Assembly: GCF_013432195.1 (NCBI RefSeq)
Contig: NZ_JACCDB010000001.1
Location: 1 to 64,000 of the forward strand
From: Tepidicella baoligensis
GTDB lineage: Bacteria > Pseudomonadota > Gammaproteobacteria > Burkholderiales > Burkholderiaceae_C
Reading direction: 5' to 3'
DNA: 64,000 nucleotides
Shown in pieces: positions 45,819 through 56,322 of the stretch; position 1 is the stretch's first letter, and each line of letters begins with the position of its first letter. The notes beneath the pieces are model-generated. The model was not told the origin of the DNA. It saw nothing but the letters and a program-made list of their open reading frames with translations, and did no database searches. The translations under genes and the position numbers were made by a program.

Positions 45819-45953
45819 ATGCTGTACGCCTACCCGAACCGGCGGGCCGACACTGTGGCGGGAGACCGTGGCGTCAAGGCCGCGCTGACAGATGAAGGTC
45901 GTGGGCGGGCAGTCAAGGTGATCGACGCCGGCAAAGTCTCCCCAAGTAGCTGA
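45819..45953 (+). other. 44-codon leader frame abutting mutS
   Basis: An ATG-initiated frame of 44 codons ends with TGA directly followed by the mutS ATG (TGAATG) in the same reading frame. Third-position GC is lower than in neighbouring genes, and no ribosome binding site is obvious, so it may be a noncoding leader. An extended -10-like TGCTATGCT overlaps its start. No known riboswitch was recognised. Confidence 0.3.
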
Positions 45954-48665
45954 ATGACAAAGACACGAGATGATCATGGCGGTGAACCCAGGCTTCTACC
46001 TGCAGGGGTGGGGGAGCTGGAAAACCACACCCCCATGATGCAGCAGTACCTGCGCCTGAAAGCGGATCACCCGCACACCCTGCTGTTCTACCGCATGGGG
46101 GATTTCTACGAGCTGTTCTACGATGACGCCGAAAAGGCCGCTCGCCTGCTCGACATCACTTTGACGCGCCGTGGCCAGTCGGCCGGTGCGCCTGTGGTCA
46201 TGGCCGGCGTGCCTTTCCATTCGGTCGAGACCTATCTGGCCCGGCTCATCAAGTTGGGCGAGTCGGTGGCCATCTGCGAACAGATCGGCGACCCGGCCAA
46301 CAGCAAGGGGCCCGTCGAACGCAAGGTGGTGCGCGTGGTCACGCCCGGCACGCTGACCGATGCCGAGCTGCTCAGCGACAAAAGCGAATCCGTGCTGCTG
46401 GCCGTGCACATGGGCAGCCGCCACACCTGTGGACTGGCTTGGCTCAGCCTGACGCAAGGCATCGTCCACCTGGCCCAGTGCCCGCGCACGGAACTGCGCT
46501 CGTGGGTGGCACGCATCGGCCCGAGCGAGTTGCTGCACAGCGCCGAGGTCACGCCCGCTTTCGAACAAGAGCTACAGGACATGCAGCGCCAGTGGTCCGC
46601 ACTCAGTGGTCACGGCTCGGGCACCCGACTCTCGCTGTCCTTGCGCCCGGCCTGGGCGTTCGATGCATCGCTCGGGGCGCGTAAACTCTGCGATCAATTG
46701 CAGGTCAGCACCCTGACGGGCTGGGGGGCACAGGATCTGCCGGAGGCGCACGCGGCCGCTTCCGCCCTGCTGGACTACGCCGAGCACACCCAGGGCCGCG
46801 CGTTGAGTCACGTGCGCCAGCTTCGGGTCGCACGCCCGCAAGAACTGATCGAGTTGCCTGACACCACCCGCCGCAACCTGGAGCTCACCCAGACGCTGCG
46901 GGGAGAAAATGCACCCACGTTGTTTTCGCTGCTCGACACCTGCCAGACCGGCATGGGCAGCCGTCAGCTCAAGCGCTGGATGCTGGAGCTTGCACGCGAC
47001 CGCGCACCGGCCCGCGAGCGGCTCGAAGCGCTTGGCCGCCTGCGCGATGGCCTGCACGCCCCCCTGCGTCAAGCTCTCAGAGGCGCGAGCGATGTGGAAC
47101 GCATCACCGCCCGCATCGCGCTGCGGCAGGCACGCCCGCGCGAACTGGTAGGACTGGCGCAAACGCTGATGCGCACACAGGAGCTGGCCCATGTTCTGAA
47201 GCAGGCCTTGCTGGCAGACGCCCACCCATGCGGCGAGTTGCTGCCCCGGCTCGCCGATCAACTGCTGCCGCCCCCCGGCTGCGCCGAGCTGCTGCAAGCC
47301 GCGCTGCTGCCCGAACCCGCCGCCCTGATCCGTGACGGCGGCGTGATCAATCACGGTTACGACGCCGAGCTCGACGAGTTGCGCTCCATCCAGAACAACT
47401 GTGATGATTTCCTGCTCGCACTCGAAGCCCGGGAGCGGGAACGCACCGGCATCGCCAACCTGCGCGTGCAGTACAACAAGGTTCACGGCTTTTACATCGA
47501 AGTCACACAAGGCCAACTCGACAAGGTGCCCGACGACTACCGTCGCCGCCAAACCCTCAAGAACGCCGAACGCTTCATCACCGCCGAACTCAAAGCCTTC
47601 GAGGACAAGGCCCTGAGCGCCCAGGAACGCGCGCTGGCGCGCGAAAAATGGCTGTACGAAGGCGTGCTGGACCAGTTGCAGGCGCACATCCCCGGGCTGA
47701 GCCGCATCGCCCAGGCCATCGCCACCCTGGATGCACTGTGCGCGCTGGCCGAGCGCTCGCTCACCCTGGGCTGGACTGCCCCCGAATTCGCCATCGAACC
47801 TTGCATCGAAATCCGTGCCGGGCGCCACCCCGTGGTCGAGGCACGCCTGCAGGAAACCGGTGCGGGCACCTTCATTCCCAATGACACCGTCATGGGCCCC
47901 AAGGCCCGGATGCAGATCATCACCGGCCCCAACATGGGGGGTAAATCCACCTACATGCGGCAGGTGGCCGTGATCGCCCTGCTGGCCAGCATGGGCAGCT
48001 ACGTACCGGCGGCCTACTGCCGCCTGGGCCCGCTGGACGCCATCCACACCCGCATCGGCGCAGCCGACGATCTCGCCAATGCGCAGTCCACCTTCATGCT
48101 GGAGATGACCGAAGCCGCGCAAATCCTCCACCACGCCACGCCACACAGCCTGGTGCTGATGGACGAAATCGGGCGCGGTACCTCGACCTTCGACGGCCTC
48201 GCGCTGGCGTCGGCCATTGCCACGCACCTGCACGACAAGGTCAAGGCCTTCACCCTCTTTGCCACCCACTACTTCGAGTTGACCGAGTTCCCGGCCGAAC
48301 ACCATGCCGCCGTGAATGTGCACGTCAGCGCCGTCGAAGGCCAAGGCCGCGACATCGTGTTCCTGCACCAGATCGAGCCCGGCCCCGCCAGTCGCAGCTA
48401 CGGGGTGCAAGTGGCGCGTCTGGCCGGCGTGCCGGCTGCCGTCGTGCTGCAGGCGCGCCACACCCTGGAAGCGCTGGAGGCGCACAGCGCCAGTACCCGA
48501 CTGCAGGTGGACCTGTTCTCGCCCCCCCCAGCCGCCGCCACGCCTGAACCGCACCCGGTCGAGCAGGCGCTGGCCGCCATCGACCCCGATACCCTCAGCC
48601 CCCGAGAAGCCCTCGATACCCTGTACCACCTGCATCAGTTGCTGAAACAGTCATCGAAGACATGA
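45954..48665 (+). CDS. mutS: DNA mismatch repair protein MutS
   Basis: 903 residues. The mismatch-binding Phe-x-Glu is in MGDFYELF (about residue 48), the Walker A is [13 protein letters not shown], and the ATPase signature is [16 protein letters not shown]. The C-terminal tail includes the likely beta-clamp/tetramer region. It recognises mispairs and recruits MutL. The first 20 residues before [14 protein letters not shown] are not conserved, so the true start could be at 46008 (GTG); no clear ribosome binding site favours either. Confidence 0.96.
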   Translation: MTKTRDDHGGEPRLLPAGVGELENHTPMMQQYLRLKADHPHTLLFYRMGDFYELFYDDAEKAARLLDITLTRRGQSAGAPVVMAGVPFHSVETYLARLIKLGESVAICEQIGDPANSKGPVERKVVRVVTPGTLTDAELLSDKSESVLLAVHMGSRHTCGLAWLSLTQGIVHLAQCPRTELRSWVARIGPSELLHSAEVTPAFEQELQDMQRQWSALSGHGSGTRLSLSLRPAWAFDASLGARKLCDQLQVSTLTGWGAQDLPEAHAAASALLDYAEHTQGRALSHVRQLRVARPQELIELPDTTRRNLELTQTLRGENAPTLFSLLDTCQTGMGSRQLKRWMLELARDRAPARERLEALGRLRDGLHAPLRQALRGASDVERITARIALRQARPRELVGLAQTLMRTQELAHVLKQALLADAHPCGELLPRLADQLLPPPGCAELLQAALLPEPAALIRDGGVINHGYDAELDELRSIQNNCDDFLLALEARERERTGIANLRVQYNKVHGFYIEVTQGQLDKVPDDYRRRQTLKNAERFITAELKAFEDKALSAQERALAREKWLYEGVLDQLQAHIPGLSRIAQAIATLDALCALAERSLTLGWTAPEFAIEPCIEIRAGRHPVVEARLQETGAGTFIPNDTVMGPKARMQIITGPNMGGKSTYMRQVAVIALLASMGSYVPAAYCRLGPLDAIHTRIGAADDLANAQSTFMLEMTEAAQILHHATPHSLVLMDEIGRGTSTFDGLALASAIATHLHDKVKAFTLFATHYFELTEFPAEHHAAVNVHVSAVEGQGRDIVFLHQIEPGPASRSYGVQVARLAGVPAAVVLQARHTLEALEAHSASTRLQVDLFSPPPAAATPEPHPVEQALAAIDPDTLSPREALDTLYHLHQLLKQSSKT

Positions 48666-48753
48666 CGTATTTGCGCACATACTCCCAGCCGAGCCAGAAA
48701 CCTTGCTTCGGTAGAATATACAAGAATCGGCTAATATACCCAACGGAGTATTC

Positions 48754-49452
48754 ATGAGCACCGCAGCCACCGCTTTCGACTTCGAACAAGCCCGCTTCAA
48801 CATGATCGAACAGCAGATTCGACCGTGGGAAGTGCTGGACGCGCGCGTGCTTGGGCTGCTGGCTCAGGTCAAGCGCGAACAATTCGTGCCCGCCGCCTTT
48901 CGGGCCTTGGCACTGGCCGACATGGAAATCCCTCTCAGCAGCCCGGCCGTCGAGGGTGAGTGTATGCTTCCCCCCAAAGTGGAGGCTCGTGCCCTGCAGG
49001 ACCTGAATTTGCAACCCACCGACAACGTGCTCGAAATCGGCACCGGCTCTGGTTACATGGCCGCCCTGATGGGCAAACTGGCAGCCCATGTGCTGAGCCT
49101 GGAAATCAACCCGGTGCTCGCTCAACAGGCGCAAGCCAACCTGAAGGCTGCAGGCATCACCAACGTGGAGGTTCGCGTCGCCGATGCCGCCGCCAGCCGC
49201 TTCGCCGCTTGCGTGAGTGAAGCGCCCTACGACGCCATCATCGTCAGCGGCTCCATTGCCGAGGTGCCATCCGACCTGCTGGAACTGCTCAAGGTGGGGG
49301 GGCGGCTGTTTGCCATCGTCGGCCAAGAGCCCATGATGCGCGCCACCCTGGTGCGCCGCTCCAGCGAAGTCGCCTACCACACCGAACAGCCCTGGGACAT
49401 CGTGGCCCCGCGCATGCGCCACTTCCCGGAACCCTCGCGCTTTCAATTCTGA
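48754..49452 (+). CDS. pcm: Protein-L-isoaspartate O-methyltransferase family protein
   Basis: 232 residues. SAM-binding motifs NVLEIGTGSGYMAALMG and VLSLEINPVLAQQAQANL are intact, together with the N-terminal MIEQQIRPWEVLD. It belongs to the Pcm group upstream of tolC in betaproteobacteria; repair of isoaspartate has not been tested for this branch, so the substrate is uncertain. GGAG lies 6 nt before ATG. Confidence 0.83.
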   Translation: MSTAATAFDFEQARFNMIEQQIRPWEVLDARVLGLLAQVKREQFVPAAFRALALADMEIPLSSPAVEGECMLPPKVEARALQDLNLQPTDNVLEIGTGSGYMAALMGKLAAHVLSLEINPVLAQQAQANLKAAGITNVEVRVADAAASRFAACVSEAPYDAIIVSGSIAEVPSDLLELLKVGGRLFAIVGQEPMMRATLVRRSSEVAYHTEQPWDIVAPRMRHFPEPSRFQF

Positions 49453-49466
49453 ACAGGCCGCCCGTG

Positions 49467-49811
49467 ATGGACCACATCCGTCCCGCTCAACTTGCCCAAT
49501 GGCTGGAACAGTGCCGTCAACAAGGGGAGGAACGCCCTGTGGTGCTGGATGTGCGCGAGCCATGGGAAGTGCAACTGGCCAGCGTCAAGGCAGATGGTTT
49601 CGATCTGGTCCACATGCCCATGGCCAGCCTGCCCGCCCGGCTGGCTGAACTCCCCCGGCACAGGCCCATTGCCTGTTTGTGCCACCATGGGGGGCGCAGC
49701 GCGCAGGTGGCCTACTTTCTGAAAAACCAGGGCTTCGACCCTGTCGTCAACATCAGTGGCGGCATCGACGTCTGGTCGGCCGAGCTGGACCCGACGGTTC
49801 CGCGCTATTGA
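49467..49811 (+). CDS. Rhodanese-like domain protein
   Basis: 114 residues, one rhodanese domain. The active-site loop is CHHGGRS with the catalytic Cys, and VLDVREPWE is typical. It likely carries persulfide sulfur or uses the fold for regulation. It lies between the Pcm-like and TolC genes, a conserved location. Confidence 0.85.
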   Translation: MDHIRPAQLAQWLEQCRQQGEERPVVLDVREPWEVQLASVKADGFDLVHMPMASLPARLAELPRHRPIACLCHHGGRSAQVAYFLKNQGFDPVVNISGGIDVWSAELDPTVPRY

Positions 49812-49848
49812 AGCCTGTTATACGCCTGCATTCGAAAGACGAATCACC

Positions 49849-51228
49849 ATGACCGCCCACACGCCTGTTCACATCCAGTCAGTGCCTCGCACTGGTGCCT
49901 TTCTCGTCGGGCGCCGGCCGAAGGGAAAGGTGTGGTCGACAGTCGCCATGGCAGCAGCACTGTTGGCCCTGCCGGCACACGCTCAAAGTCTCAAAGAACT
50001 GTACGAAGCGGCGCGCGGGTTTGACGCCACGTTCCTGGCTGCGCAGGCCCAGTTCGAAGCCGACCGGGCACGGGCCGAGCAGGCTCGGGCCGGGGTGCTG
50101 CCGAGCGTCGAACTGAACGGAGGCGCCAACTGGACCAACACCGACAGCAACATCCCAAGCCAGGATCGCACCACCAACAGCCAGAACATCGGCGTGTCTG
50201 CCTCGCACCCGCTGTACCGGCCGGGCAACCGCATCGCCCTGGAACAAGCGCTGAAATCGGTCGAGATCGCGCAGGCCCGGCTGGAGAGCGCAGAGCAAGA
50301 CCTGATTGTGCGCACCGCTCAAGCCTATTTCGACGTCCTCGGCGCCGAGGACAACCTGACCTTCGTCAAGGCCCAAAAAGCCGCTGTGTCCGAACAACTG
50401 GCGGCGGCGCAACGCAACTTCGAGGTCGGCACCACCACCATCACCGACACACGCGAAGCCGAGGCGCGCTTCGATCTGGTCAGAGCCCAGGAAATCGCGG
50501 CCGAGAACGATCTGCGTGTCAAAAAACTCGCGCTGGATCAACTGGTCGGCCGCAGCAATACCCAGCCCTGGCGGCTCGCCGAGGGCAGAGCCCTGCCTGC
50601 CGTCGTACCCGATGATGCCGATGCCTGGGTCAGTCGCGCCGAAAACGTCCACCCTCAACTGCGACAGGCCCGCAGGGCATTGGACATTGCGCAGCTTGAA
50701 GTGCGCCGTGCCGAAACCGCCAAAGGGCCCACTCTGGACGCCGTGGCGCAGTACCAGTTCGCCCGAGGCCCGAACCCGACGGGCACCTATGCCCGGGACT
50801 ACAACGCCACCGTCGGCGTGCGCTTCAATCTGCCGCTCTACACGGGGGGGGCGGTGCAGAATCGCATCGCCGAAGCGCTCGCTCTACAAGACCGTGCGCG
50901 CGCCGACCTCGATGCCGCCGAACGCACCATTGCCCAAACGACTCGGGCCGCTTATTTCGGCGTCGTCTCCGGCATGGGCCAGGTGAAGGCCCTCGAGGCC
51001 GCCGAGCTGTCCAGCCAAAGCGCCCTGGAGGCGAACCAACTCGGCTACCAGGTGGGGGTGCGCATCAACATCGACGTGCTCAACGCCCAAAGCCAGCTGT
51101 TCCAGACCAAGGCCGATCTGGCCAATGCGCGCTACAGCGTGCTTGTCAATGGCTTGCGTCTGAAGCAAGCCAGCGGGGTGCTCAGCGCCGAAGACCTCGA
51201 TCCCATCAACACCCTGCTCCAACCCTGA
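49849..51228 (+). CDS. tolC: TolC-family outer membrane channel protein
   Basis: 459 residues. After a signal peptide (VWSTVAMAAALLALPAHA) come the two outer-membrane-efflux repeats, each with a long coiled-coil pair (first from about 55-230, second from about 265-440; the second ends LNAQSQLFQTKADLANARYSVLVNGLRLKQASG). It forms trimeric channels for tripartite efflux or type I secretion; no pump or adaptor gene lies in the window. The ATG at 49849 is chosen because it begins 38 bp after the rhodanese gene; the frame remains open upstream. Confidence 0.9.
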   Translation: MTAHTPVHIQSVPRTGAFLVGRRPKGKVWSTVAMAAALLALPAHAQSLKELYEAARGFDATFLAAQAQFEADRARAEQARAGVLPSVELNGGANWTNTDSNIPSQDRTTNSQNIGVSASHPLYRPGNRIALEQALKSVEIAQARLESAEQDLIVRTAQAYFDVLGAEDNLTFVKAQKAAVSEQLAAAQRNFEVGTTTITDTREAEARFDLVRAQEIAAENDLRVKKLALDQLVGRSNTQPWRLAEGRALPAVVPDDADAWVSRAENVHPQLRQARRALDIAQLEVRRAETAKGPTLDAVAQYQFARGPNPTGTYARDYNATVGVRFNLPLYTGGAVQNRIAEALALQDRARADLDAAERTIAQTTRAAYFGVVSGMGQVKALEAAELSSQSALEANQLGYQVGVRINIDVLNAQSQLFQTKADLANARYSVLVNGLRLKQASGVLSAEDLDPINTLLQP

Positions 51229-51244
51229 GCCATCCAGACGTTAC

Positions 51245-51739
51245 TCAGGACACGATGTAGGCCCCTGCCCCGCAGGCCAGCAGCTTGCCGTCGGATCCGT
51301 GAAAACCCATGCGGGTGGAGGCCACGCGTGAGCCCAGCCGCAGCACTTCGGCACGCAATTCGAACCACTCCCCGATGCCCGGGCGCAGGTAGTCGATACG
51401 CAGATCGATGGTGCCCAGCTTTGCGAAGCGGTGCAGGCGCTGCTCGGGGGCTTCGTCCATGTGCCGGGCACCGATGGCGGCGATCACGGCCAGGCCACCC
51501 ATGGCGTCCAGCCCAGCGCTGATCACGCCCCCGTGAAGGCGGTTGTAGGCAAAGTGCCCCACCAGTTCGTGGCGCATGTCGATGCGGGCGGTCACGAGCT
51601 CTGGGGTGATCGATGTGATCTTGAGCCCGATCACGCTATTGAACACGACCTTTTGCTCGAAGATCTGCCGCACGCCCTCGATGAATTCGGGCTCGAATAC
51701 CACCGGCTGGACCGGGGGATGGACGATGGTCTTGCTCAT
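51245..51739 (-). CDS. PaaI-type hot-dog thioesterase
   Basis: 164 residues. The hot-dog thioesterase motif is HGGVISAGLDAMGGLAVIAAIG with preceding NRLHGG. It is predicted to hydrolyse acyl-CoA esters. The gene is the last member of a beta-oxidation operon on the minus strand (50 bp after the enoyl-CoA hydratase) and convergent with the TolC gene. Confidence 0.82.
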   Translation of the reverse strand: MSKTIVHPPVQPVVFEPEFIEGVRQIFEQKVVFNSVIGLKITSITPELVTARIDMRHELVGHFAYNRLHGGVISAGLDAMGGLAVIAAIGARHMDEAPEQRLHRFAKLGTIDLRIDYLRPGIGEWFELRAEVLRLGSRVASTRMGFHGSDGKLLACGAGAYIVS

Positions 51740-51789
51740 ATTGGGGTGAAATCCGGTTGGCGCTTTGAATGGAAACGTGGTGCACGTGG

Positions 51790-52548
51790 TTACTGAAAGC
51801 GCGGAGCACGCTTTTCCATGAAAGCGGCGAATGCTTCTTTGGCTGCAGGCTCGCGCAGCATACGACCGAAAATGGCGCCCTCTTCCGACATGGCCTGGAG
51901 CACCAGGGCCTGCTGGCCTTTTTTCATGAGGCGTTTGGTTTCGAGCAGCGAACTCGAGGGCTTGGCGGCGAGTTTGCGGGCCACCTGTGCGGCGTAGGCG
52001 TTGACCTCGGCCGGCGGCAACACCTTGTTGACCAACCCCACTTCCAGCGCCGCTTCCGCATAGAAGGGCTCGCCGAGCAGCAGTGCTTCGGCGGCACGGT
52101 GGTAGCCGAACATCTGCGGTGCCAGCAGGCTGGACGCGCCTTCGGCACACAGGCCCAGGTTCACGAAGGGCATGGAGAACGCCGCGTTGTCCCCGGCATA
52201 GACGAGATCGAAATGGAACAGCATGGTCGTGCCGATGCCCACGGCCGGGCCGCACACCGCCGCCACCAGGGGTTTCGGAAAGCTGGCGATGTTACGCAGG
52301 AAACGGAACACCGGCGCGTCTTCGCCCGCTGGAGGCTGGTGAAGAAAGTCCCCCAGGTCGTTGCCGGCACTGAACACGGTTTCATCCCCTTGCACAACCA
52401 CCACGCGCACGGACGCATCTGCTTGCGCTTGCTCCAGCGCATCGGCCAGGCTGGCGTACATGGCGGCGGTGAGGGAATTCTTGCGGGCCAGACGGTTGAT
52501 GGTCAGCGTGGTGACGCCGTCTTCGGTGTGAACGAGGATGTCGGACAT
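51790..52548 (-). CDS. Enoyl-CoA hydratase / isomerase family protein
   Basis: 252 residues of the crotonase fold: the oxyanion hole FSAGNDLGDF and the VCGPAVGIGTTMLFHFDLVYA stretch. The position of the usual second catalytic Glu is occupied by EGAS-type residues (NLGLCAEGASSLL), as in isomerase-like members, so it may be an enoyl-CoA isomerase rather than a hydratase. It lies in the beta-oxidation operon. Confidence 0.85.
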   Translation of the reverse strand: MSDILVHTEDGVTTLTINRLARKNSLTAAMYASLADALEQAQADASVRVVVVQGDETVFSAGNDLGDFLHQPPAGEDAPVFRFLRNIASFPKPLVAAVCGPAVGIGTTMLFHFDLVYAGDNAAFSMPFVNLGLCAEGASSLLAPQMFGYHRAAEALLLGEPFYAEAALEVGLVNKVLPPAEVNAYAAQVARKLAAKPSSSLLETKRLMKKGQQALVLQAMSEEGAIFGRMLREPAAKEAFAAFMEKRAPRFQ

Positions 52549-52636
52549 GGGGAAAAGTCTCCGGTTGGCGATCGATTATCGTGAAAAAGCCCGGCATGGA
52601 CCGGGCTGATGGGTGACATCTGGTGACCGGGCGGCC

Positions 52637-53872
52637 TCAGACACGCTCGAAGATACCGGCAGCGCCCTGGCCCATGCCCACGCACATGGTCACCATGCCG
52701 TAGCGCTTATTGTGGCGGCGCAGCGCGTGCACCACTGTCGCGGAACGGATAGCGCCCGTGGCTCCCAGCGGGTGGCCCAGTGCGATGGCGCCCCCGATCG
52801 GGTTGACCTTGGCGGGATCCAGCCCAAGCTGATTCATCACCGCCAGCGACTGGGCGGCGAACGCCTCGTTGAGCTCGATCCAATCCAGATCGTCCTGCGA
52901 CAGGCCACCGGCCTTGAGCGCCGCTGGAATGGCTTCGATGGGACCAATGCCCATGATGTGCGGAGGCACTCCACGGCTGGCATAGCTGACGAAACGGGCC
53001 AGCGGCGTGAGTCCAAAACGCTTGACGGCGGCCTCGCTGGCCAGGATCAACGCCCCGGCACCGTCCGATGTCTGCGAGCTGTTGCCAGCGGTCACGGATC
53101 CCAGTCCGGTGGGCGTCAGGTCCGCCCGGCGCGGAATGGCGAACGCCGGCTTGAGCTTGGCCAGCCCTTCGAGCGAGGTGTCAGGGCGAGGGCCTTCGTC
53201 CAGATTCACCACACGGGTGCTGAGGCGCACTTCACCGCTGGCCAGGTCCAGATCGCGCTGGATGACTTCCACCGGCGTGATTTCGTCGCTGAACTCGCCA
53301 GCTTGCTGGGCCTTGAGTGCACGCTGGTGCGACTGCAAGGCGAAGGCATCCTGCGCTTCGCGGCTGATCTTCCACTGCTGGGCCACCTTCTCGGCGGTCA
53401 GGCCCATGCCGTAGGCGATGCCGTAGTCTTCCACGTTGTCGGTGTTGGCAAAGATGGTGGGCGACAGGCTGGGCGAGTTGCCCATCATGGGCACCATGCT
53501 CATGCTTTCCACACCAGCGGCGATCATCACGTCGGACTCGCCCACGCGGATGCGGTCGGCGGCCATCTGGACCGCGCTCAGGCCGGACGCACAGAAGCGG
53601 TTGACGGTGATGCCGCCCACACTCTTGGGCAAGCCCGCCAGCACGGCGCCCACCCGAGCCACGTTCAAACCCTGTTGGGCCTCGGGGATGGCACAGCCGC
53701 AGATCACGTCTTCGATCGCCGCCGGGTCCAGACTGGGCACCTGGGCCAGCGCCGAGCGCAATATGTGGGCCAACAGGTCGTCAGGCCGGGTATGCTTGAA
53801 ATAGCCTTTGTGCGACTTGCCAATGGGCGTGCGGGTGGCCGCGACGATGTAGGCGTCTTGAACTGGTTTCAT
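52637..53872 (-). CDS. fadA: Acetyl-CoA C-acyltransferase (thiolase, FadA-type)
   Basis: 411 residues. Thiolase motifs NRFCASGLSAVQMAAD (catalytic Cys), the His in GGAIALGHPLGATGAI and the second Cys in CVGMGQGAAG are intact. It cleaves 3-ketoacyl-CoA to acetyl-CoA. It follows the multifunctional fadB-like gene by 14 bp on the minus strand. The start at 53872 gives MKPVQDAYIVAATRTPIG. Confidence 0.93.
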   Translation of the reverse strand: MKPVQDAYIVAATRTPIGKSHKGYFKHTRPDDLLAHILRSALAQVPSLDPAAIEDVICGCAIPEAQQGLNVARVGAVLAGLPKSVGGITVNRFCASGLSAVQMAADRIRVGESDVMIAAGVESMSMVPMMGNSPSLSPTIFANTDNVEDYGIAYGMGLTAEKVAQQWKISREAQDAFALQSHQRALKAQQAGEFSDEITPVEVIQRDLDLASGEVRLSTRVVNLDEGPRPDTSLEGLAKLKPAFAIPRRADLTPTGLGSVTAGNSSQTSDGAGALILASEAAVKRFGLTPLARFVSYASRGVPPHIMGIGPIEAIPAALKAGGLSQDDLDWIELNEAFAAQSLAVMNQLGLDPAKVNPIGGAIALGHPLGATGAIRSATVVHALRRHNKRYGMVTMCVGMGQGAAGIFERV

Positions 53873-53886
53873 GTCGGTGCTCCGCT

Positions 53887-56289
53887 TCAGTTGCGCAGGG
53901 GTTTGCCGGTGTTGAGCATGCCCAGGATGCGCGCTTGCGTCTTGGGGTGTACGATCAGGCTGCAGAAAGCCTGGCGCTCCAGTTTCATGAGGTAGTCCTC
54001 GCTCACCGGGGTGCCGGCCTCGACATCGCCTCCCGTCAGCACATGGGCGATCAGGCTGGCGATGTGAAAGTCGTGCTGGCTGATATAGCCGCCGTCGCGC
54101 ATATTCACCAACGAGCCCAGGATAGTGGCTTTGGCCGACCGCCCGGCCACTGGGAACAGGCGCTTGAGCGGCGGGCGGTAGCCGGCATTGAACATCGCCT
54201 TGGCTTCGGCGATGGCCACGTAGAGCAACTCGTCCTTGTGCGGCACGATGATGTCGCTGTCCAGCAGGTAACCCAGCTTGCGGCTTTCCAACGCGCTGGT
54301 GCCCACGGTGGCCATGGCGGCGGCTTTGAAGCCTTCGGTCAGGAAAGGCAGCAGATCGGTGCCGGTGGAGGCCTGGGCGTTTTCGGCAGCCCGGCGGGCG
54401 ATGTAGGTGAGGCCGCCAGCACCCGGCACCAGCCCCACGCCCACCTCGACCAAGCCGATGTAGCTCTCCATGTGGGCCACGCGCTTGGCGCAATGCACCG
54501 CCAGTTCACAACCGCCTCCCAAGGCCATGCCCCGCACCGCGGCCACGGTGGGCACTTGGGCGTAGCGCAGCTTGAGCATGACGCGCTGCAGCTCGGCCTC
54601 CACGTCCTCGATGGCCGCAACGCCTGCCGCGATGAAGGCGGGCATGACGGCTTGCAGATCGGCACCCACGCTGAAGGGTTCGTCCCCGGACCACACCACC
54701 AGACCCTGATACTCAGCTTCTGCGAGATCGACGGCACGGCTCAGACCTTCGGTCACGCCGGGGCCGATCGCATGCATCTTGCTCTTGATGCTGGCGATCA
54801 ACACCTCGTCATCGAGCGTCCAGAGGCGGATGTCGGCGTCCTCATGGATGGTCTTGCCGGCGGTCTGGAACACCGGGGCGTTTTCGCCCAGCAGTTGTTC
54901 GCGAAAAAGCTGGCGCTGGTACACCGGCAGATCGCGCTTGGGCTGGAACTGCCCGGTCGTGGGGTTCCAGGAGCCTTCGGGCTGGTGCACCCCGCCACGC
55001 TCGGCCACGGGGCCCTTGAACACCCACTCGGGCAGGGGCGCGTTGCACAGCGCCTTGCCAGCGTCGATGTCGGCCTGGATCATCTGGGCCACTTCCAGCC
55101 AACCGGCCTCCTGCCACAGCTCGAAGGGGCCCTGCTTCATGCCAAAGCCCCAGCGCATGGCCTGGTCCACGTCACGCGCGGTGTCGGCTATGGCTGCCAA
55201 GTGCACGGCGGCATAGTGGAAGCCGTTGCGCAGAATGGCCCACAGGAACTGGCCCTGCGGCCCCTCGGCGTTGCGCAGCAGCTTCAGGCGCTCGGCGGCG
55301 GGCTTCTTGAGCATGCGGCCATAGACCTCGTCGGCCTTTTGGCCGGCGGGCACATAGTCCCTGCTCTGCAGATCGAAGCGCAGGATGTCGCGCCCCACCT
55401 TCTTGAAAAAACCGGCCTTGGTCTTCTGACCCAGGTGGCCCAGCTCCAGCAGCACCTTGAGCACCTCCGGCGTGCCAAAGCTGCCGTAGAAGGGGTCGGT
55501 CTCGGGGCTGAGGGTGTCCTGCAGCGTCTTGATGACGTGGGCCATGGTGTCCAGGCCCACCACGTCGGCGGTGCGGAAGGTGCCGCTGCTGGCACGGCCC
55601 AGGCGCTTGCCGGTCAGGTCATCGACCACGTCGAAGGTCAGACCAAAGCGCTCGGCCTCTTTCATGGTGGACAGCATGCCCGCGATGCCGATGCGGTTGG
55701 CCACGAAGTTGGGGGTGTCCTTGGCGCGCACCACGCTCTTGCCCAGGCCGGTGGTCACAAAGGCTTCGAGCTGATCCAGCACCTGCGGCTGGGTGGCTGG
55801 CGTGGCGATCAACTCCACCAAGGGCATGTAGCGCGGCGGGTTGAAGAAGTGGATGCCGCAGAAGCGCGGGCGCAACGCTTCGGGCAAGGCCTCGGACAGC
55901 GCCCCGATGGACAGGCCCGAGGTGTTGGAGGCCAGCAGCGCGCCCTCGGCCACATAAGGGGCGATCTTGGCGTACAGGTCGCGCTTCCAGTCCATGCGCT
56001 CGGCGATGGCTTCGATGATGAGATCGCATTCACGCAGCCGCTCCAGATGCTCCTCGTAGTTGGCGGGCTGGATCAGGTCGGCATCGCTGGCCACCCCGAG
56101 CGGGCTGGGCTTGAGCTTCTTGAGGTTGGCGATGGCGCGGGTGACGATGCCGTTCTTGTCGGCCGATTTCGTATCCGGCAGGTCGAACAACACGACAGGC
56201 ACTTGGCAATTGACGAGATGCGCGGCGATTTGCGCCCCCATCACGCCAGCGCCCAGCACGGCGACTTGTTTCACGGTAAAACGTTTCAT
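53887..56289 (-). CDS. 3-Hydroxyacyl-CoA dehydrogenase / enoyl-CoA hydratase
   Basis: 800 residues. The order is dehydrogenase first (VAVLGAGVMGAQIAAHLV, then GIHFFNPPRYMPLVELI and NFVANRIGIAGML) and crotonase last (FSVGADLQAVM and RGMALGGGCELAVHCAKRVA). This is the reverse of E. coli FadB and matches the FadN-type family. It hydrates enoyl-CoA and oxidises the 3-hydroxy product. It pairs with the fadA-type thiolase downstream. Confidence 0.91.
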   Translation of the reverse strand: MKRFTVKQVAVLGAGVMGAQIAAHLVNCQVPVVLFDLPDTKSADKNGIVTRAIANLKKLKPSPLGVASDADLIQPANYEEHLERLRECDLIIEAIAERMDWKRDLYAKIAPYVAEGALLASNTSGLSIGALSEALPEALRPRFCGIHFFNPPRYMPLVELIATPATQPQVLDQLEAFVTTGLGKSVVRAKDTPNFVANRIGIAGMLSTMKEAERFGLTFDVVDDLTGKRLGRASSGTFRTADVVGLDTMAHVIKTLQDTLSPETDPFYGSFGTPEVLKVLLELGHLGQKTKAGFFKKVGRDILRFDLQSRDYVPAGQKADEVYGRMLKKPAAERLKLLRNAEGPQGQFLWAILRNGFHYAAVHLAAIADTARDVDQAMRWGFGMKQGPFELWQEAGWLEVAQMIQADIDAGKALCNAPLPEWVFKGPVAERGGVHQPEGSWNPTTGQFQPKRDLPVYQRQLFREQLLGENAPVFQTAGKTIHEDADIRLWTLDDEVLIASIKSKMHAIGPGVTEGLSRAVDLAEAEYQGLVVWSGDEPFSVGADLQAVMPAFIAAGVAAIEDVEAELQRVMLKLRYAQVPTVAAVRGMALGGGCELAVHCAKRVAHMESYIGLVEVGVGLVPGAGGLTYIARRAAENAQASTGTDLLPFLTEGFKAAAMATVGTSALESRKLGYLLDSDIIVPHKDELLYVAIAEAKAMFNAGYRPPLKRLFPVAGRSAKATILGSLVNMRDGGYISQHDFHIASLIAHVLTGGDVEAGTPVSEDYLMKLERQAFCSLIVHPKTQARILGMLNTGKPLRN

Positions 56290-56322
56290 AGCGGTTCCTT
56301 GGGTTGTCGATGCCCGTGCGGC

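Noticed and set aside
45801-45953. Cobalamin riboswitch-like fragments (CACTGTGG, GGGAGACCG) ahead of mutS
   Set aside because: The order, spacing and remaining core motifs of a B12 riboswitch are absent, and mutS is not a B12 gene.
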